Shown here: positions 27,015 through 40,432 of the stretch, piece by piece
Position numbering within the stretch: position 1 is the stretch's first letter
Layout of the letters: every line of letters begins with the position of its first letter
NCBI RefSeq assembly: GCF_001522545.3
Contig: NC_031770.1
Coordinates: 9,287,079 to 9,351,078 of the forward strand
DNA: 64,000 nt
Direction: 5' to 3'
Origin: Parus major
Taxonomy: Eukaryota > Chordata > Aves > Passeriformes > Paridae
Notes under the pieces: generated by a model
Seen by the model: the letters and a program-made list of their open reading frames with translations, nothing else
Told to the model about the DNA's origin: nothing
The model's database searches: none
Made by a program: the position numbers and the translations under genes

Positions 27015-30000
27015 GACCTACCCTAGGGGTGATCCCTGTGGGATGCCGGCCGTGCCCTGCCCTCGGGACAGCTTTCTGGGAAGATCCCCAAGCCAGGCTT
27101 TAAAGCAGGCTGCTCTGGGGTTTGTACCTGGCCAGACACTTCCTTGGTGGCTGGAGTGGACATATCCTGATGAGTTCCCATATCATGCAGAAATACAAAC
27201 CTCTCTCCTTGTTGCTGTCCATTGGCTGATTCTGGTTTTTGTCTGTGTCACCTGCTCCTGGAGACTGTTTCTTAGCTAATGCTGAGATTTTCTAGAGGAC
27301 AAATATCTGATAAAGTGCTTTATGGACAATATTGTTCTCAGCTTTAGGCCAGAAAGGACTAAAGAGCCATCCTGGGTTTGCTTATCCATTTGGAAGCAGG
27401 GTGAGGGCAAGAGCACAGGTATCCCAAGTCCCTGTGATGCCTTGTGAGGCTACCTGGAGCAGAGGCTGGACAGTGTTAAAGGAATAAAGTAGGTATTTAT
27501 TAAAAAGGCCTTCAAAAGCTGCACCTTGCGCAGTACAAGAGCCTGGCTGTGGCTCCACCCAAGACAGCCAGTCATGAGTTTCATACTTTTATGTTTTGGT
27601 CCATTTACATATTTGGGTTAATTTTTCAATTACAGCTTCAGGTTATAAAGTCCCATCCTCTCAGATCGCTCTCCTCAATTTGCTGTTGTTTATACTTTTT
27701 GGGCCTGAAGCTGTAACTGTGTCCTTGGTTCTCGGACTGGAAAAGGATTGTTTTGTCTAATTAAACTGTGAGGAGAACTTGCTAACACTTCATATGAAGT
27801 TCAGAGTTATACACCAATGCAGTACAGAATCTGGAAAATATTGAAGCTAAAACTTAAGGCTAATCACCTAATTAGTGCTTTGGTCCTGACCAAACTCCTT
27901 GGTCCTGCAGCCTGTTCCAGCTCTGCTATCCCAGTGTTATGGCCCAGATTCCCAGTGGCTATGAACTGGGTTTATTCTGCTGCACCCAGTGGAGCCAGCC
28001 CCATTTTCATCCTGGAGCATCTTGCTTTTTCTCTCCTAGAGAAGCACAGTGGGAATATATTTTCCAGGGCTGCTTCAAGAAGCGGAGCTGTAATGCTGTA
28101 GTAGAACATGATGGGTGCTCTCAGAAGAACTCACAGCCAGGAAAAATCCAGGATCATCTCTGTTTCTGTATTTGGGGTTGATGAATGTTACAGCAAATCT
28201 TTGGGCAGGCTGCACATCCCTCTGCCCCGGATGCACACTTTCTAGAGTTTGGCTTTTTATTGGAATTCACACAAGCAAAGCCCTTGTGAAAGAAAATCCC
28301 TTTAAAATGTTGTTTATTGCTCATTCTCCAGGGAGCCGCTTGCCTGCCAGTAGAGGCCGTGCTGATTTCAGGCCTCTGAGTGGAAAGGCGGAAGCAAAGA
28401 CGGATGGGTCATGATTCATCCCCAGGCTGGGCTGTTTTTAGCCAGTTTAAATTACTCGGGAGCTGCCAGGCATTGTTCTGGGAACTGAATAGCACCCGGC
28501 TGCGGCCTCGGCCCCGGCAGGAAAGGTCTGCGTCCTGTTCCGCCCCCGATCAAACAAGTGCCAGGATGTCTGCAGGAACAGCCAAAGCACCGAGAAATTG
28601 TTCCCCTCCCCTCGGGCTTGGGCTGAGTGGGTGTAACAAGGGGGGAATCAGCTGGTGATCTCAAGGAGAGGTTATTTAAGAAATTCAGGAGGACAATAGC
28701 GATTTTCTGCTGGCATCTGGCTGTTTTTGTTAGGAACTTCGCTGAAGAGAAGCTGGCTTATTTGATCTATAATACAGGGTCAACCCAGCCAAACTCCCAC
28801 CAAAAGTCACTCAAGGCTGGCAAAGAATAACAAGGATATTTTCTTGCTGATTTGAGATCTCAGGATTCATTCACACTTGGGTTTTCCCAGCCTAGACAAT
28901 GGATTTCTCTGCACCTGTGGATTCAACGATTCAGCAGTAATCTCCATATCTATGACATGAACTAGAGCTTCCTTACAATGACCAGATTTGAAAGCAGGGT
29001 ACTTGTGATATATGAGAAGTTACCTTTACGGTGAGAATATGCATGTTTTTTACACAGAACTGGATCCATCATCAACACCAGCTGCATGTATTCAGAGTTT
29101 TAATATGCCCCTAACTGCAGTGACCTGCAGTTTATCCAGTTTCTTTGGTACATCAGTTTGTTACTTCTTTCTACCCTGAAGGGTTTCACACTACAAGCCA
29201 GTCAGCTCTCTGGGATGAAACCTGAAGCCTGGAGGTGCACCATATGTTCTTGCATAGCGTCTGCACCATCTCCAGCATCAAATTTCAGTCTCGCAATGCA
29301 AATGTTTGGGATGGATGAGACGTCAGCAAATGCAGGGCTTGGACCAAACCTATCTGTTCCCCAACTGATAACAGTATTAATTAGTTTTCATACAAACTGC
29401 TTAGGAGTCTATTTTGTCTGCCTATGCCTTCTGAAAGGTGTTTGCAGGCTAACAACCCTTTTTCTTTCCCCAGAGGTCAGGATTTCCACATCTTGGACCA
29501 TTCTCTTTGTTCTTAACTTCATTCTCATTCTTTGGGCCACATTTCTTTGAAACTCAACACTGATCCAAAGCTCTGGCATGGGCTTGGCTGTACTTAGGCA
29601 GAACTGGTATGGTAGTCTGGGCTGTGATCCTGTTACACACCCTGGAACAGGATCTGGCTTATTCACAGCTCAGAACTCCTGCTTCTGACTGCCCACAACT
29701 TCCTGATCCTTCTCCTTCACCTACCGTTTCCCAGCGGTCTAAGTGCAGGTAATTACTCTTATCTAGATTAATTCTTTCCAGCCCCTGTTTCCCAGGCTCT
29801 CCCTCAATTCTTCGGATATTGCTGTGAATTTCAGCCCTGCAGTTTTCCATTTTCCCAGACCTTCTTCTCCACGTAGGGCCTGCAGATTTTCACTGTTCTG
29901 ACATTTGAAGCCACCAATCAGCTACTTATGGTCCTGGAACTACAGCAGGCTCCCAAGGAATCCAGTCATTCAGCTGGACAGCGGCTCTGATAATGCCTAC

Positions 30001-33000
30001 ATAAGCAGGTTCAAGCTCAGCCACGTTGCTTTAGCTTCTTTATAAAGCCATGAGAAGACTTGTCCGAAGCCTACACACTTCCCATCTCTCCTCTAGATCA
30101 TCACTGCACTGTTACTGAATGTTCCCTAAAAAAGGTAGCTGCTGCTGATTCTTCCTGACTTTGGAGAACCACCTAAAATACGACTTAAGCACACCCATGG
30201 CAGCTGACAAATGAAATATGAAAGGCAGGATTAAGGAAGAACAGAGGGAAAACTGGAGTGACAAGTATTTTAGCGTCAGCATAGAATTGTGGAGTTGGGT
30301 GTGTTGTCCAGTGCTAGCAGCTGGGCAATTTGAGTCCTTTTACCACTTGTTTGCACAGCTGGACCAAGTGGCAGGAATTAGCTCAGGGAAAAGGTCAAAC
30401 ACGAACTGCACTTCTCCTTTCTGGCCGCACGATGTGCCCATCACACCACAAACAGCCCGGCCAGCAATAGCAGACCTAGCCACAAAGACAGGGGGTTCCA
30501 GCGGTTTGTATTCCCTCACAGCACCTCCTTACCTCTAGCCAGGCCCCCTAAAACACTCACACAGCTGCAGATCAGGGCCAGGTGCCCTGGAGCAGAAGGC
30601 AGTGAATGGGATGGAGTTGGTGTGGTCCAGATGCTTTTCCTTTGAGGAAGATGACATGTTGCTGTGAAAGAAATTAAGTGGTCAAGAGGCAGTGGCAACT
30701 TTTCGTCAATGTGAATTATAATGGGCAGTGAATAATTGGAATTAAATTTATTTACTAAATGTGAGATTTTACTTCTGCTTTCAGTGGGGAAATGTGAGCA
30801 ACTTCTTTTTCATTCCAATTGATGGGATGTCTTGGCCCTCTGTCATTTGTATGTTCTCCTGAGCAGAACCAAGAGGCTCTTGAAAACCAGAGCTGGCATC
30901 TGCAGGAACCAGTCATCAGCACAGAGATTTGTAAAAGAAATATTTGGATTAGTACAAATAAAAATCTGTTTGTGAAAGTGCCAGAAGAAATAGCAGAGCT
31001 GGGGGGCTAAGAACAGCTTGAATTTATAACAAATGACAGCAGAAAAAATAATTTGGGACTGATAATTTGAGCTATTGCTAAGACCACAGGACACACAACT
31101 CACTTGAGGGAGAGCCTCGTCTCTGACAGCAGGATAGACATCTCCCATTTCCCTCCCTTGCAGCCAGGCAGGAAGAGAGACTGCAGCAAGGATCATCACA
31201 AAACAACTACTGACTTTAACTATTGTTAAAGATTATTAAACAACTGCCCCAAAACTGGGAGGTTTAGTGAAGAATTCACAGGCATCATCCCTTGTGATGT
31301 ATGGTTGCACACAAGTGATTGGGGCTGGACTGAACTTGTTGCATGAGAATGAATGAAATCTGTAAGAGAACCGGTGCAGGTGGCTACAGTGAGCTTAAAA
31401 TGTAAATAAATACCACGTTCCCCCTCTGTAAGATCTCCTACAATGATTCAAAGGTACTTCAGTGCTCATAATGGGGACATAGCAGAGATCTGACTTTCAA
31501 CAAACCTACACATTTTAAAGGTGACCACTTAGTGCAGCTGTACCACACAACCTGTGTGAATCAAACCATTCATTTCAGGGCAGAACAAATGGTATTGTCT
31601 TCTGTTCAAGTCACAAAGCACTTCCCTATAATTCTATCTACCTTAATCAGACAAACTGGGGATTAAGAAAAAGGACTAATCTGCTTGTTGGCCATAATTG
31701 CATTTCCTCTGCAAATATTAAGTTAGAACAATACCAGTGGCTTTTGTAATAAATTTACTTTTAAATGTTTTTCATGTGAATGAGAGAAATGTGTGTTGCC
31801 TGCCTAGAGCTCAGAAGAAAGAAGTGAGGAGCATTTTCCCAAAAATGCTCTTTTTTCCTCTTAAAATAAATAATCAAGAACAAAAACCTCAGAAAACCCC
31901 AACAAAACAAAGAAGTTGTAAAGTAGGTGACCAGATTTGTACGTGGTGGTAGAAAACCTGAATAAAATAATTAAACTTTAATTAGAATTTATCCAACTTT
32001 TATCTCTTTGTTGAAATATTATAGGGATCTCTTTATCCATAATAATGCCTAACAAGTGCTAATAATGTCTGGCTAGAGGCAGCTGGGACTCAGTCTGAGG
32101 CTTAGCTCAGCTCTCATTAAAGACAAGCAATCATTCCACCTTTTCCATGGATCTCACAAAGCTTCATGGGTTTCAAATGGCAAATCACTATGGCTCTGAC
32201 AACCACCTCAGAAGACTTCAGAAAACCTGTATGCAAAGCTGACATGTGAACATCTCCGGGCTCTGGTCCAAGAGAACATCTCCCTGCTCTAGTATTCCTC
32301 CAGATTTCTCCTCAGGGGTTCAGTTAGAAAGTGAGAAGCCAAAAACACAACCATGGAGTCAGATAGGCTTCTTGGAAACCACCACATTGATGGTTTTGTA
32401 AGATTCACGTTCCAGGGCATAACACCAGTCACAATTCCTAAGTCATAAACAGGCAGATCCTTCAAATTATGCTTTTCTTTCGGTGCTTGCAATTCTTGTG
32501 AATTTTGCCCCCTTGTTTATTTGTTCTGGGAGTTTAATGGTTGAAACTAACCAATCTACACTTACAACATTAGATGTTTTTCCCTGGATTTGTGAAGTTT
32601 TGTGTATGCACCTCAGGACAGACTCCACCCTTTGGAGATATATAAGCTATTAATGGAAAAGCGGTACCAAACTCAGATGGCAAACCCAGGCCCCCAATTC
32701 TGAGACCAGCACACTGCTTGGATGGGCTGTATGGCAAATCTAAAATTACCCTGAACTTACCAGCCTGGCTGCCTATTGGAAAGCATTTCCTAATGATTAC
32801 TCTCAATCCTTCTCCATGGAACAAAGTCAGTTGGCTTGGCAGAAGGGCAGCAGGTGTGTCTGTCAGTCCTTCCACCCCACCACTGCATAACTTCCAATCC
32901 AGGCTCTCCCAAAGGCCCTTCAGAGCTCAGTACCTGTGCAGAGGGCTTGGAGAAATGCCAGCAGGGAAAGGTTTAAACACTGACAATCAGTGACACCAGC

Positions 33001-36000
33001 ATGCCAGCAAAAGGCAGGGTCTGGGAAAGTGGAACCAAACACCAAACTGCACAATTCCCATCCAGGGGCATTTCCAAAGGAGTCTTTGCTCAGGTGGAAC
33101 AGCCTGGTCCAGCAGGATGTCCCACTGCCTGTGCAAGGCTGATCCAAATAAAAGCCCAGGTGTTCTCCAGACAAAGATGGAAACATGGATTCTGTTTGGG
33201 GTGGTGTTTATTTTAGTTTGAGAAGCTACACAAAGAGAGAACAAATATACATTTCCATGAGAGAAGGGGAAAAAAAAAAAAGAGTATCCCATTGTGTCAC
33301 CCTCCTAATACAACCAACCATCCCAACCCGAGCCACAGGACTGGCTGCTCCCCAGGTAGGCAGGGAGCTCTTACTCCAAAGGGTACAGCACACAACAAAC
33401 ATCTGTAACATCTGCCCCAGGGTCACACACCCCCAGACACAGCAGTATGGTCTTTTTTTTGCATATGTGCACGTACATTTGTCTTTGGGAGACAACGGAA
33501 AGGCTGATGCAGAGTCACATGGGTGAAACCCACAGCTTTAAAAGAGGAACAGCTACTGATGCACAAAAGGATCAACACACCCACATGGCACAGACACTTC
33601 CTCAATGGAGTGGTTACTCTAAGCACAAGGTTCTGACCTGAAGGCAGATACCTTTGTATATCAGTGATACTGGATTGTACTGGAGTGGATGACAGTGAAT
33701 TTCAGAGTTCATCTTTCTTTTTATTAAAGTAATTAATCAAATGGTTTAGCATATAAAAATACAATAATCCTCCCTCCTAATTAGAGCAATTTGTGTTCAG
33801 GTAGAAATAAAAGCACACACACACATACACACTGCAGGATTGCTGCCAGAGAGCTCACAGGATAAAGAAAAGAAAACCATTTTCCTTGTCTCACACTAGG
33901 ACATCACATTCTCCCTCCTGTCTCCAGGGATAATGGAGTCTTTCAGCTTTGGTGCATAGTAATATTGAAAGCCAAACAGCAACTTGGAATTTGTCCTGAA
34001 GAGAACCAGGACAAGGCACCTTTAAGGATAGTAAGGCAGAAGGGGACTCCTCATGTGCAGGGGTGGTCCTGCTATCCCTGAATCTGAGGGATTAATCAAA
34101 ATCTAATCAAAGTCTTCATCCTCACGGAGTGTGAGTCAGTCTCAGTTTGCTGTAACCAAGAAGCAGTTGAGGAGCAGAGGTTTGCTCAGCTACTTGCAGT
34201 GCTACACATGGTCTCCATCCCATACAGCACCACCTTACGAGAGTGCAGACAGGATAATAACTGAGGATGTCTAAATAAGACTGCGTTCTTAAAAGAATGG
34301 AATTCTCATGGATGGCAAACACATCACCTCCACAGTGGCCTTCAGGGAAGACAAGTCAACAGAACATCTGCTGTGGAGCAGAGCAAGGAGGCAGTGATGG
34401 CTGGGCCACCTTGGTCATAATTATTTGACTAATTTAGTGTAAAATGTCATTAAAGTATTGCTTTAATGAAGCAGGGTCTGTTCAGTCCAGACACTCTCCA
34501 AAGCTGAAACCACATCTCTGTCCCCTCCTAAAGGGCAGGAAACACTCCCTGTCCTCACATGGGGCCAGAATATCTTTAAGTTTGATCTATGTACTATAGG
34601 AGCCTGATCCTGCTGGGATCTGGGCAGACTCCAAGGAACACAACAGTCTCTGCAGGAGGGATATGGAGAAGGTAAACTGAACAAAACATGAGGAAGTTGC
34701 CTTCTGCATCAACACCAACCACTAGGAAAACGCTTTTTTATTAGAGGCACCACATCATAAGAATAAGTAAAATACCTTTAGTTACAGCAAAGAAGTTTTA
34801 AAAGCATTGCTTTACTGCTGCTTTGCTGATAATGATCATCTTTAAAGGCCCAGACCATTCCTCTATGCTGCTGTGGAGGTATCTCCATCAGAAATCCAGA
34901 AACCATGGAAAGCTCAGGAAATTACATCAATGCAGATCAGTGAAGGCTCTGCCTGTCCTTTTAGTGGCATTCCTTCTGGTTCTTAAAAAGCTACAATCCA
35001 AACCAGTTAATATCTGGAGTATTTTTTTATGGTTAAGCACAACTCTTTCTGTGGGCTTCAGATGTATAAACAATTCCTTGAGAGTAGAGTTCCCTTAGTC
35101 ATTTCTTTCTGCAACATGTAACTACAATTAAGTCGCACACAGATGCCATATGCAGTTTAGTTTCAGTTACTAAATACATGCTTGGCAAGGAAGAGCATTA
35201 CTTTCTCAGTGTTGTTTTACCAGAAGGAGCAAGTGAAAGCTATCCTAAGGAACATCTAATACCAAATTTCTTGGTCTTTGTGGCTTAAAACCACACCGTT
35301 AACTTTGCATTACAACAGAGTTGGCTCAAAATCCATTTCTCCATGCTGGGTCCTGTTGGTAGCTCTGCTTGCCTTACAAGCAACATTTGTGGCCTTGGGA
35401 GAAAAGTATAAATGTTTCTTGAGTAGGGTTTTACATAAGGGCTGTTGGCCTGTTGAAATGTCCACAGTCCTCACCTCCTGCTGGCACCAAGATCTGAGGT
35501 TAAATACAAATGAGATTTCCTAACTCTTAAGGATGATGCATCTGCTGACACTGAGATATAATTTGATAAGTAACCACACTGTGAACTCTTGAATAAAAGA
35601 TTTTTTTTCTTTTCCTCTTAAAATCCATACAGAATCAAATATATTTATAAACCCTCAGATGTGGATTTTTTTAAGGAGGTGATAATTGTTAGCTAACAAT
35701 GAACCTGGCTTTGGGACTCAGAATCTGCTCCTAGCTGGCTTGGCAACTTTTCATGTGACTCAAGAGAGAGTTCTTTCACCTTTTTCTGTATTCATTCACT
35801 TGTGCAGCTGTGAACTGATGCCTGCTGGTCACAAATGTCTGTAAAGACCCCATGCAGAGAACAAATTCTGTGTTAACATTAACTTCCCAAGACAGTGCTC
35901 AGATGTGAAGACCTACGGGAGCCAAATAAGGCTCTTGATCACTTATTGTCAGAGTTAAAATATTCAGGGGCAACTGTCTCAATGTGTTGCCCAATGCCTG

Positions 36001-38350
36001 GAAAAAGTTTTAGATCATTTGTCAAACCCTTTTCCCTCCTGCCAGAAACTGAAGCAGCAAGTGAGCATGGCTTTCATCAATATGCTCCCACAGATAACAA
36101 GTTGGTCTTTGTCCTCGGAGAATAATGGTCTCCACGAATTTATCTGAGGAGCATTTGTCCTAGCTATCCTGCAAGGAGGAATGTGGGTCAATCCCTGATC
36201 CAGAACTGTACTGCTGTTCCTCTGGTCATGGCCAGCAGCCAGCAGCAGCTTATCAGAGCTCCACGCTGGCCCTCTGCGTGCTGCCTTGTTGCACTTCAGA
36301 AACTTCAGCACTCCTGCCTCTCCCTGCAAATCCCGCCCAAGCAGCAGGCAGGGATTTGTGTTGTCTCTGCTACATGCCAGACAAATGCCTGCAGCCTCTT
36401 TGATCCTATCCATATCAAAATGCCAAGGAAAGATGCTTCTTTATCCTCTTGCTTACCCTGTCTTCTGTGATGGTGCTCCTGCAGCCTTCCAGCCCTTCCT
36501 TCTTTTTCTCCACCTTTGTCACTCATGCTGACAACAAGACAACTTGTTCTTTGAGCTGAAAAGCTCTTTCTCCCACTGAAACTAGTCAGGAACTAAGCTG
36601 TCAAGACTCCCAGTTTAGATGTTGAATCCATGGTGATGTCTGGTAATTTACCTGAGCCTAAGCTTTCATGGCATGGCAGGTGGAGATGGAAAGAGGCAGA
36701 AGATAGAACAGGGCACTGTGTTGTCCTTGACTAAGTCACATCCATTTTCTGAACTGCACCTCACACTGACACTAGCTCCCCTGCTCCCCCTGAATTACCC
36801 AGAAAATGCAGCCACCTGATCTCCTTTCCATCAGTCATTCCTCCTCTAGCACAATGCAACTCTGCATACTTTCATTATTTGATTCCTTTCAGATTTTTGA
36901 GAAGTTCATTACTCTTCAAGCTTTACTGCTCTGTGTCTTAAGAGTGCTTTCTAAACATTGCAACTATCTTCCACACTACAGCCTGTGAGAGACACGTAAA
37001 TATCTGTAAACTGATTTACAGAAAAGGAAGCACAGGTATAGGACTAAGGCAATCTGCCTAATTCTGTGCTGTTTATCTGTCACCAGATCAGTCATTACAG
37101 GCAGCTCTGTGATCATGAACTGCCAAGGCTCTGTTAAATCAATCTAGATGTGACAATTTTTCTTTGGTGAGAGTTTGTATGTTGGTCTTTTGACTGAGGC
37201 CCACTGCTCACTGCCTGTGGGAGGGTCAGGATTAAAAATTATCATTTCCAACAGGATGATCCTTTACAGTGGCTGCAGAAATGCACTGTGTTAGCAGAGG
37301 ACCAGAGTGCAGATTTAGCCTGGACTGTTGACCAATGCTCCAAATCTTTGCAGAAGAGGTGGTGGTTTTGTCCCTTTTGCAGGCTCTTGAGGACACAACC
37401 TACAACATGTGGCTGGGTGCTCAGTCACAGAGATTACAGGGACTTTGACTTGACTGAAAGAAGAACTGCCTAAATACCTCAGATTTCATTGTTCTTGCTG
37501 CAAAATAAAGAGGAACCACAGGAGAATAGGAATGGTGACACTGGGTCATGTCCACACCTGGCACCAGCCACAGCAAATGCCCAGGGAAGAGTATGGGAAC
37601 AGAGCAAGCACCAGGAAAACCTTCCTACCCCTCACACCCTCCCCTCCAATCTCTCACCATCTCTAGCTCAGGGCCATTGCCTCCTCAGGACTAACCAGAA
37701 AAGACAAAGCAGAGATTGTTTCACCAATTGATGTGGTACTTTGGCTGGCTCCACATCTCTGATATCTGAAGGACACAGTCCTGTTTGTCACATCCCAGCA
37801 GGGGAAGCCCTGGGATTGGCTCTAGTCCATTCTCAACACAAAAGCCATCCTGACTGCAAGGGACGTCCCCAGAAGAGTTTGAAGTTCTTTGCAATTACCA
37901 AGTCCTGTAGTGCAATTACCAACACCAAGACTCAGCTAAAGCTTGTAGGAATACAAGATCTTTACTGAAAATACCCAAGAAGAGTCAAGTCCTGGCACCT
38001 TCCACTGCCCACTACAGTTTTTCAGGCTACAGCCACATGTCAAAGCACAGAACACGCACCTTTCTCAATGTGAGTGACACATACTGCTCTGAACTCTCGG
38101 AGCAACTCTGAATTACCAAGGCTCACGAACCTCTGCTGAGTTCAGGGCAGGAGCAAGGCAGAATGCAAAATGGAGCTCTCAAAACTCTCTGCATTCTTCC
38201 ATTTATTCCTGAGGCACTGAAACATAAAAAGAGCATAGAGTATTCCAGGAGGCAGTGATGAAGCACGGAGTGAAATGTCATTCCTACAGAAGAAATAAAA
38301 GATGGTTCAAAATGGTCAAAGAAACTTCACTGAAAAAAGGCTTGCAAACT
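27015..38350. other. Intergenic region between CEP68 and SLC1A4
   Basis: About 11 kb of mostly AT-rich sequence. The open frames are short and resemble no known protein. Apart from an LTR-like element at about 27474-27787 and short simple repeats (a CA tract near 33812-33832), no structure is recognised. No RNA gene was identified. Confidence 0.6.
27474..27787 (-). mobile_element. Degenerate LTR-like element (solo LTR candidate)
   Basis: About 314 bases bounded by inverted termini TGTTA (27474) and TAACA (27787). Read on the minus strand it carries a polyadenylation hexamer (AATAAA, 27495-27505 region) close to its 3' end, as in retroviral LTRs. The text resembles a family I associate with songbird endogenous retroviruses, but I cannot name it securely. 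No retroviral coding sequence lies beside it and I see no clear target-site duplication, so the boundaries are tentative and the element may extend further left. Confidence 0.4.
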
Positions 38351-38360
38351 CTTCAGTATT

Positions 38361-38462
38361 TCATAGAAACATAGAATCCACTGAGTTGGAAGAGACCCAT
38401 GAGGATCATTGAGTCTAACTCCTGGCTTTGCACAGGACACCCCAAGAAACATACCATGTGAT
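38361..38462 (-). mobile_element. CR1 LINE 3'-end fragment
   Basis: Begins with the reverse complement of the CR1 terminal repeat (CATAGAAACATAGAATCCAC) and continues as TTGGAAGAGACCCATGAGGATCATTGAG in short pieces typical of CR1 tails. It is 5'-truncated, as usual for this family. Confidence 0.8.
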
Positions 38463-39779
38463 TTCCATATACTTCTCTCAAAAGAGGGTAGGACATGAGC
38501 TGAGGAGAGAACTTGTACCTTCCAGAAAAAAGACAAAAACAACGAAAAATCCAACCTAAAATCAAATAGAAAAGTAGTGTTTTGTATTTCTTCTATTTAA
38601 GAGGAACTTCATTCCTCTTAAAAAAACCCAAAAAACACAATTGACTACAGGTTTCCAACTTACAGCTGTGTCAGGAGAACAGAAATGTATGTCCAGTCAA
38701 GAGACATTGGAGTTAAGTACCACACTTGGCACCAGATTTGTGGAGTGCCTGGCTAAGAGCAGAGCAGAGCAGAGCAGGTACCCCTGGCTGCACCTGCAAG
38801 GCTCCTGGAGCCTTCTCAGCTCACAGCCTCCTGGAACAGGAAGCTCCCAGTGTAACACATTTACACTGCAGGTCAAGAACAGCATCTCAAATGCATATCC
38901 CTCAACTTCCCTCTCATTTTTCTCTCAGTGGCCTTTCTTGAAGACCCTGACCATTTAAAGCAAATGGCAAGTCTTCTATTTCATCAGGCTTTCCACTAGG
39001 ATGCACATTGTTACAGTGGCAGTTGTTGGAATGTGTAATTTTTTACAGTCTGAAAGAAAGAGGGCAATATTGGATCTCTCATATTCCTTCCTTAAGAAAA
39101 CAATCCAGGTAGAGAGTTCTAGAATGCATCACAGCTATTGTGAGGAATGGGAACAACACAAAAAAAAATAAGAAACGTAAATTCTGACACAAATGATAAA
39201 AAAAATGGCCAACAAGATATTCTGACAAGCAGCACCCTGCTTCCATAGATCCCTCTTGTTCTGCACAAACAACAAAAGAACTGGCATATTTTTAAGTCTA
39301 AAGTAGAGCTTCTGTAAAACTACAGATTTCTGGCAGGTTAAGAGCTGAATACTCATGGTTCATATAAATCCTATGATATCTGTTTCCAAGAGAAGGAATG
39401 TCAGATTTCCTTGATTAAATTCCTGCTATGAGAATGATCAGACCTCCTTAAATCCAACTGCTCTAACAAGCTTTACCTGGGACTAGACATTCACATGATG
39501 CAAAACATGGCAATCCACTAGTGGGGACTGGAGAAGTGTTCAGTGAAGACTCTGAGCTTTTACATTGCTATTGGAAAATACCAATACTGGGGTATTTGCT
39601 TTAATTTTCCATCCCCTGTCAGGAACAATGTGCCACAGCCTATAGGATGCTGCTAAAAGGAAAAGGCACGCTCTGGCTGCAGCACCATAGGGAAGAAGGA
39701 TCATTCGGCAATGGCAAAGTGCTGACTTGCAAGGAAGCCCAGCCTTTGGGTTTGCCCAGGGCAGTGCTTTTACCTGTGG

Positions 39780-39804
39780 GTAAAAAAATAAAATAAAATA
39801 AAAA
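39780..39804. repeat. AAAAT simple repeat
   Basis: Short (AAAAT)n run after TGGGTA. It is a simple sequence tract with no further signal. Confidence 0.7.
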
Positions 39805-39908
39805 TTTAGATGTGTTCTTCTTTGAAATGGTGCTGTGATGCTTCATGAATTGTTATTTTAGTGCTGCCCTCAAGTCCTGATCCTAGCTGCATGTGTCACA
39901 GTGAGGGA

Positions 39909-40432
39909 GAGAATCACAGAACCACAGAAGGTTGAGGGGTTGGAATGGACTTTAAATATCACTCAGTTCCAATCCCCCTGACATGTGCAGGGACAGACCA
40001 GGTTACTCAAGGCCTTATCCAGCCTGGCTTTGAACACTGTCAGGGTTGGGGTATCCACAACCTCCCTGGGCAGCCTGTTCCAATGTCTCACCACCCCCAC
40101 TGTAAAAAAAAAAATTAATTAATATCTAGCATAAATTTCATCTCTTTTAGTTTGTACCCACTGCTCTTTGTCCCATCACTACAGTTCTTGACAAAGCCCC
40201 TCTCTGGCTTCTCTGTAGGTCCCTTCAGATACTGGAAGGCTGCAGTGGAACCTTCTCTTCTCTGGGCTGAACAGCCCCCACTCTGTCAGCCTGTATTTGC
40301 AGTGGATGTGGTCCCATCCTCTTCATGGCCCTCCTCTGGACTTGCTCCAACAGTTCCATGTCCTTACATTGGGAACACCAGAACTGTACACAGTACTCCA
40401 GGGGGTCTCACAAAAGCACAGGAGCTAAACAT
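39909..40432 (-). mobile_element. CR1 LINE fragment, about 0.5 kb
   Basis: Starts at AGAATCACAGAACCACAGAA, the reverse complement of the CR1 3' terminus. It continues through recognisable CR1 segments (CTCCCTGGGCAGCCTGTTCCA, split by an A-rich insertion near 40104-40125, then TTCTCTGGGCTGAACAGCCCC and GGCCCTCCTCTGGACTTGCTCC) to about 40432. It is an inactive, 5'-truncated copy downstream of SLC1A4. Confidence 0.88.

Noticed and set aside
26102..27279. Several 150-210-residue open frames on both strands near the CEP68 promoter
   Set aside because: They overlap each other in a CpG island, are Pro/Arg/Gly-rich and match no known family. This is expected of stop-poor GC sequence.
32636..32646. 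TATATAAGC, a TATA-box-like sequence in the intergenic region
   Set aside because: It is an isolated match in AT-rich DNA with no downstream exon, CpG island or conserved frame.
33812..33832. CA repeat that might be taken for an array
   Set aside because: It is a short simple dinucleotide tract. Vertebrate DNA has no CRISPR arrays and no spacers are present.
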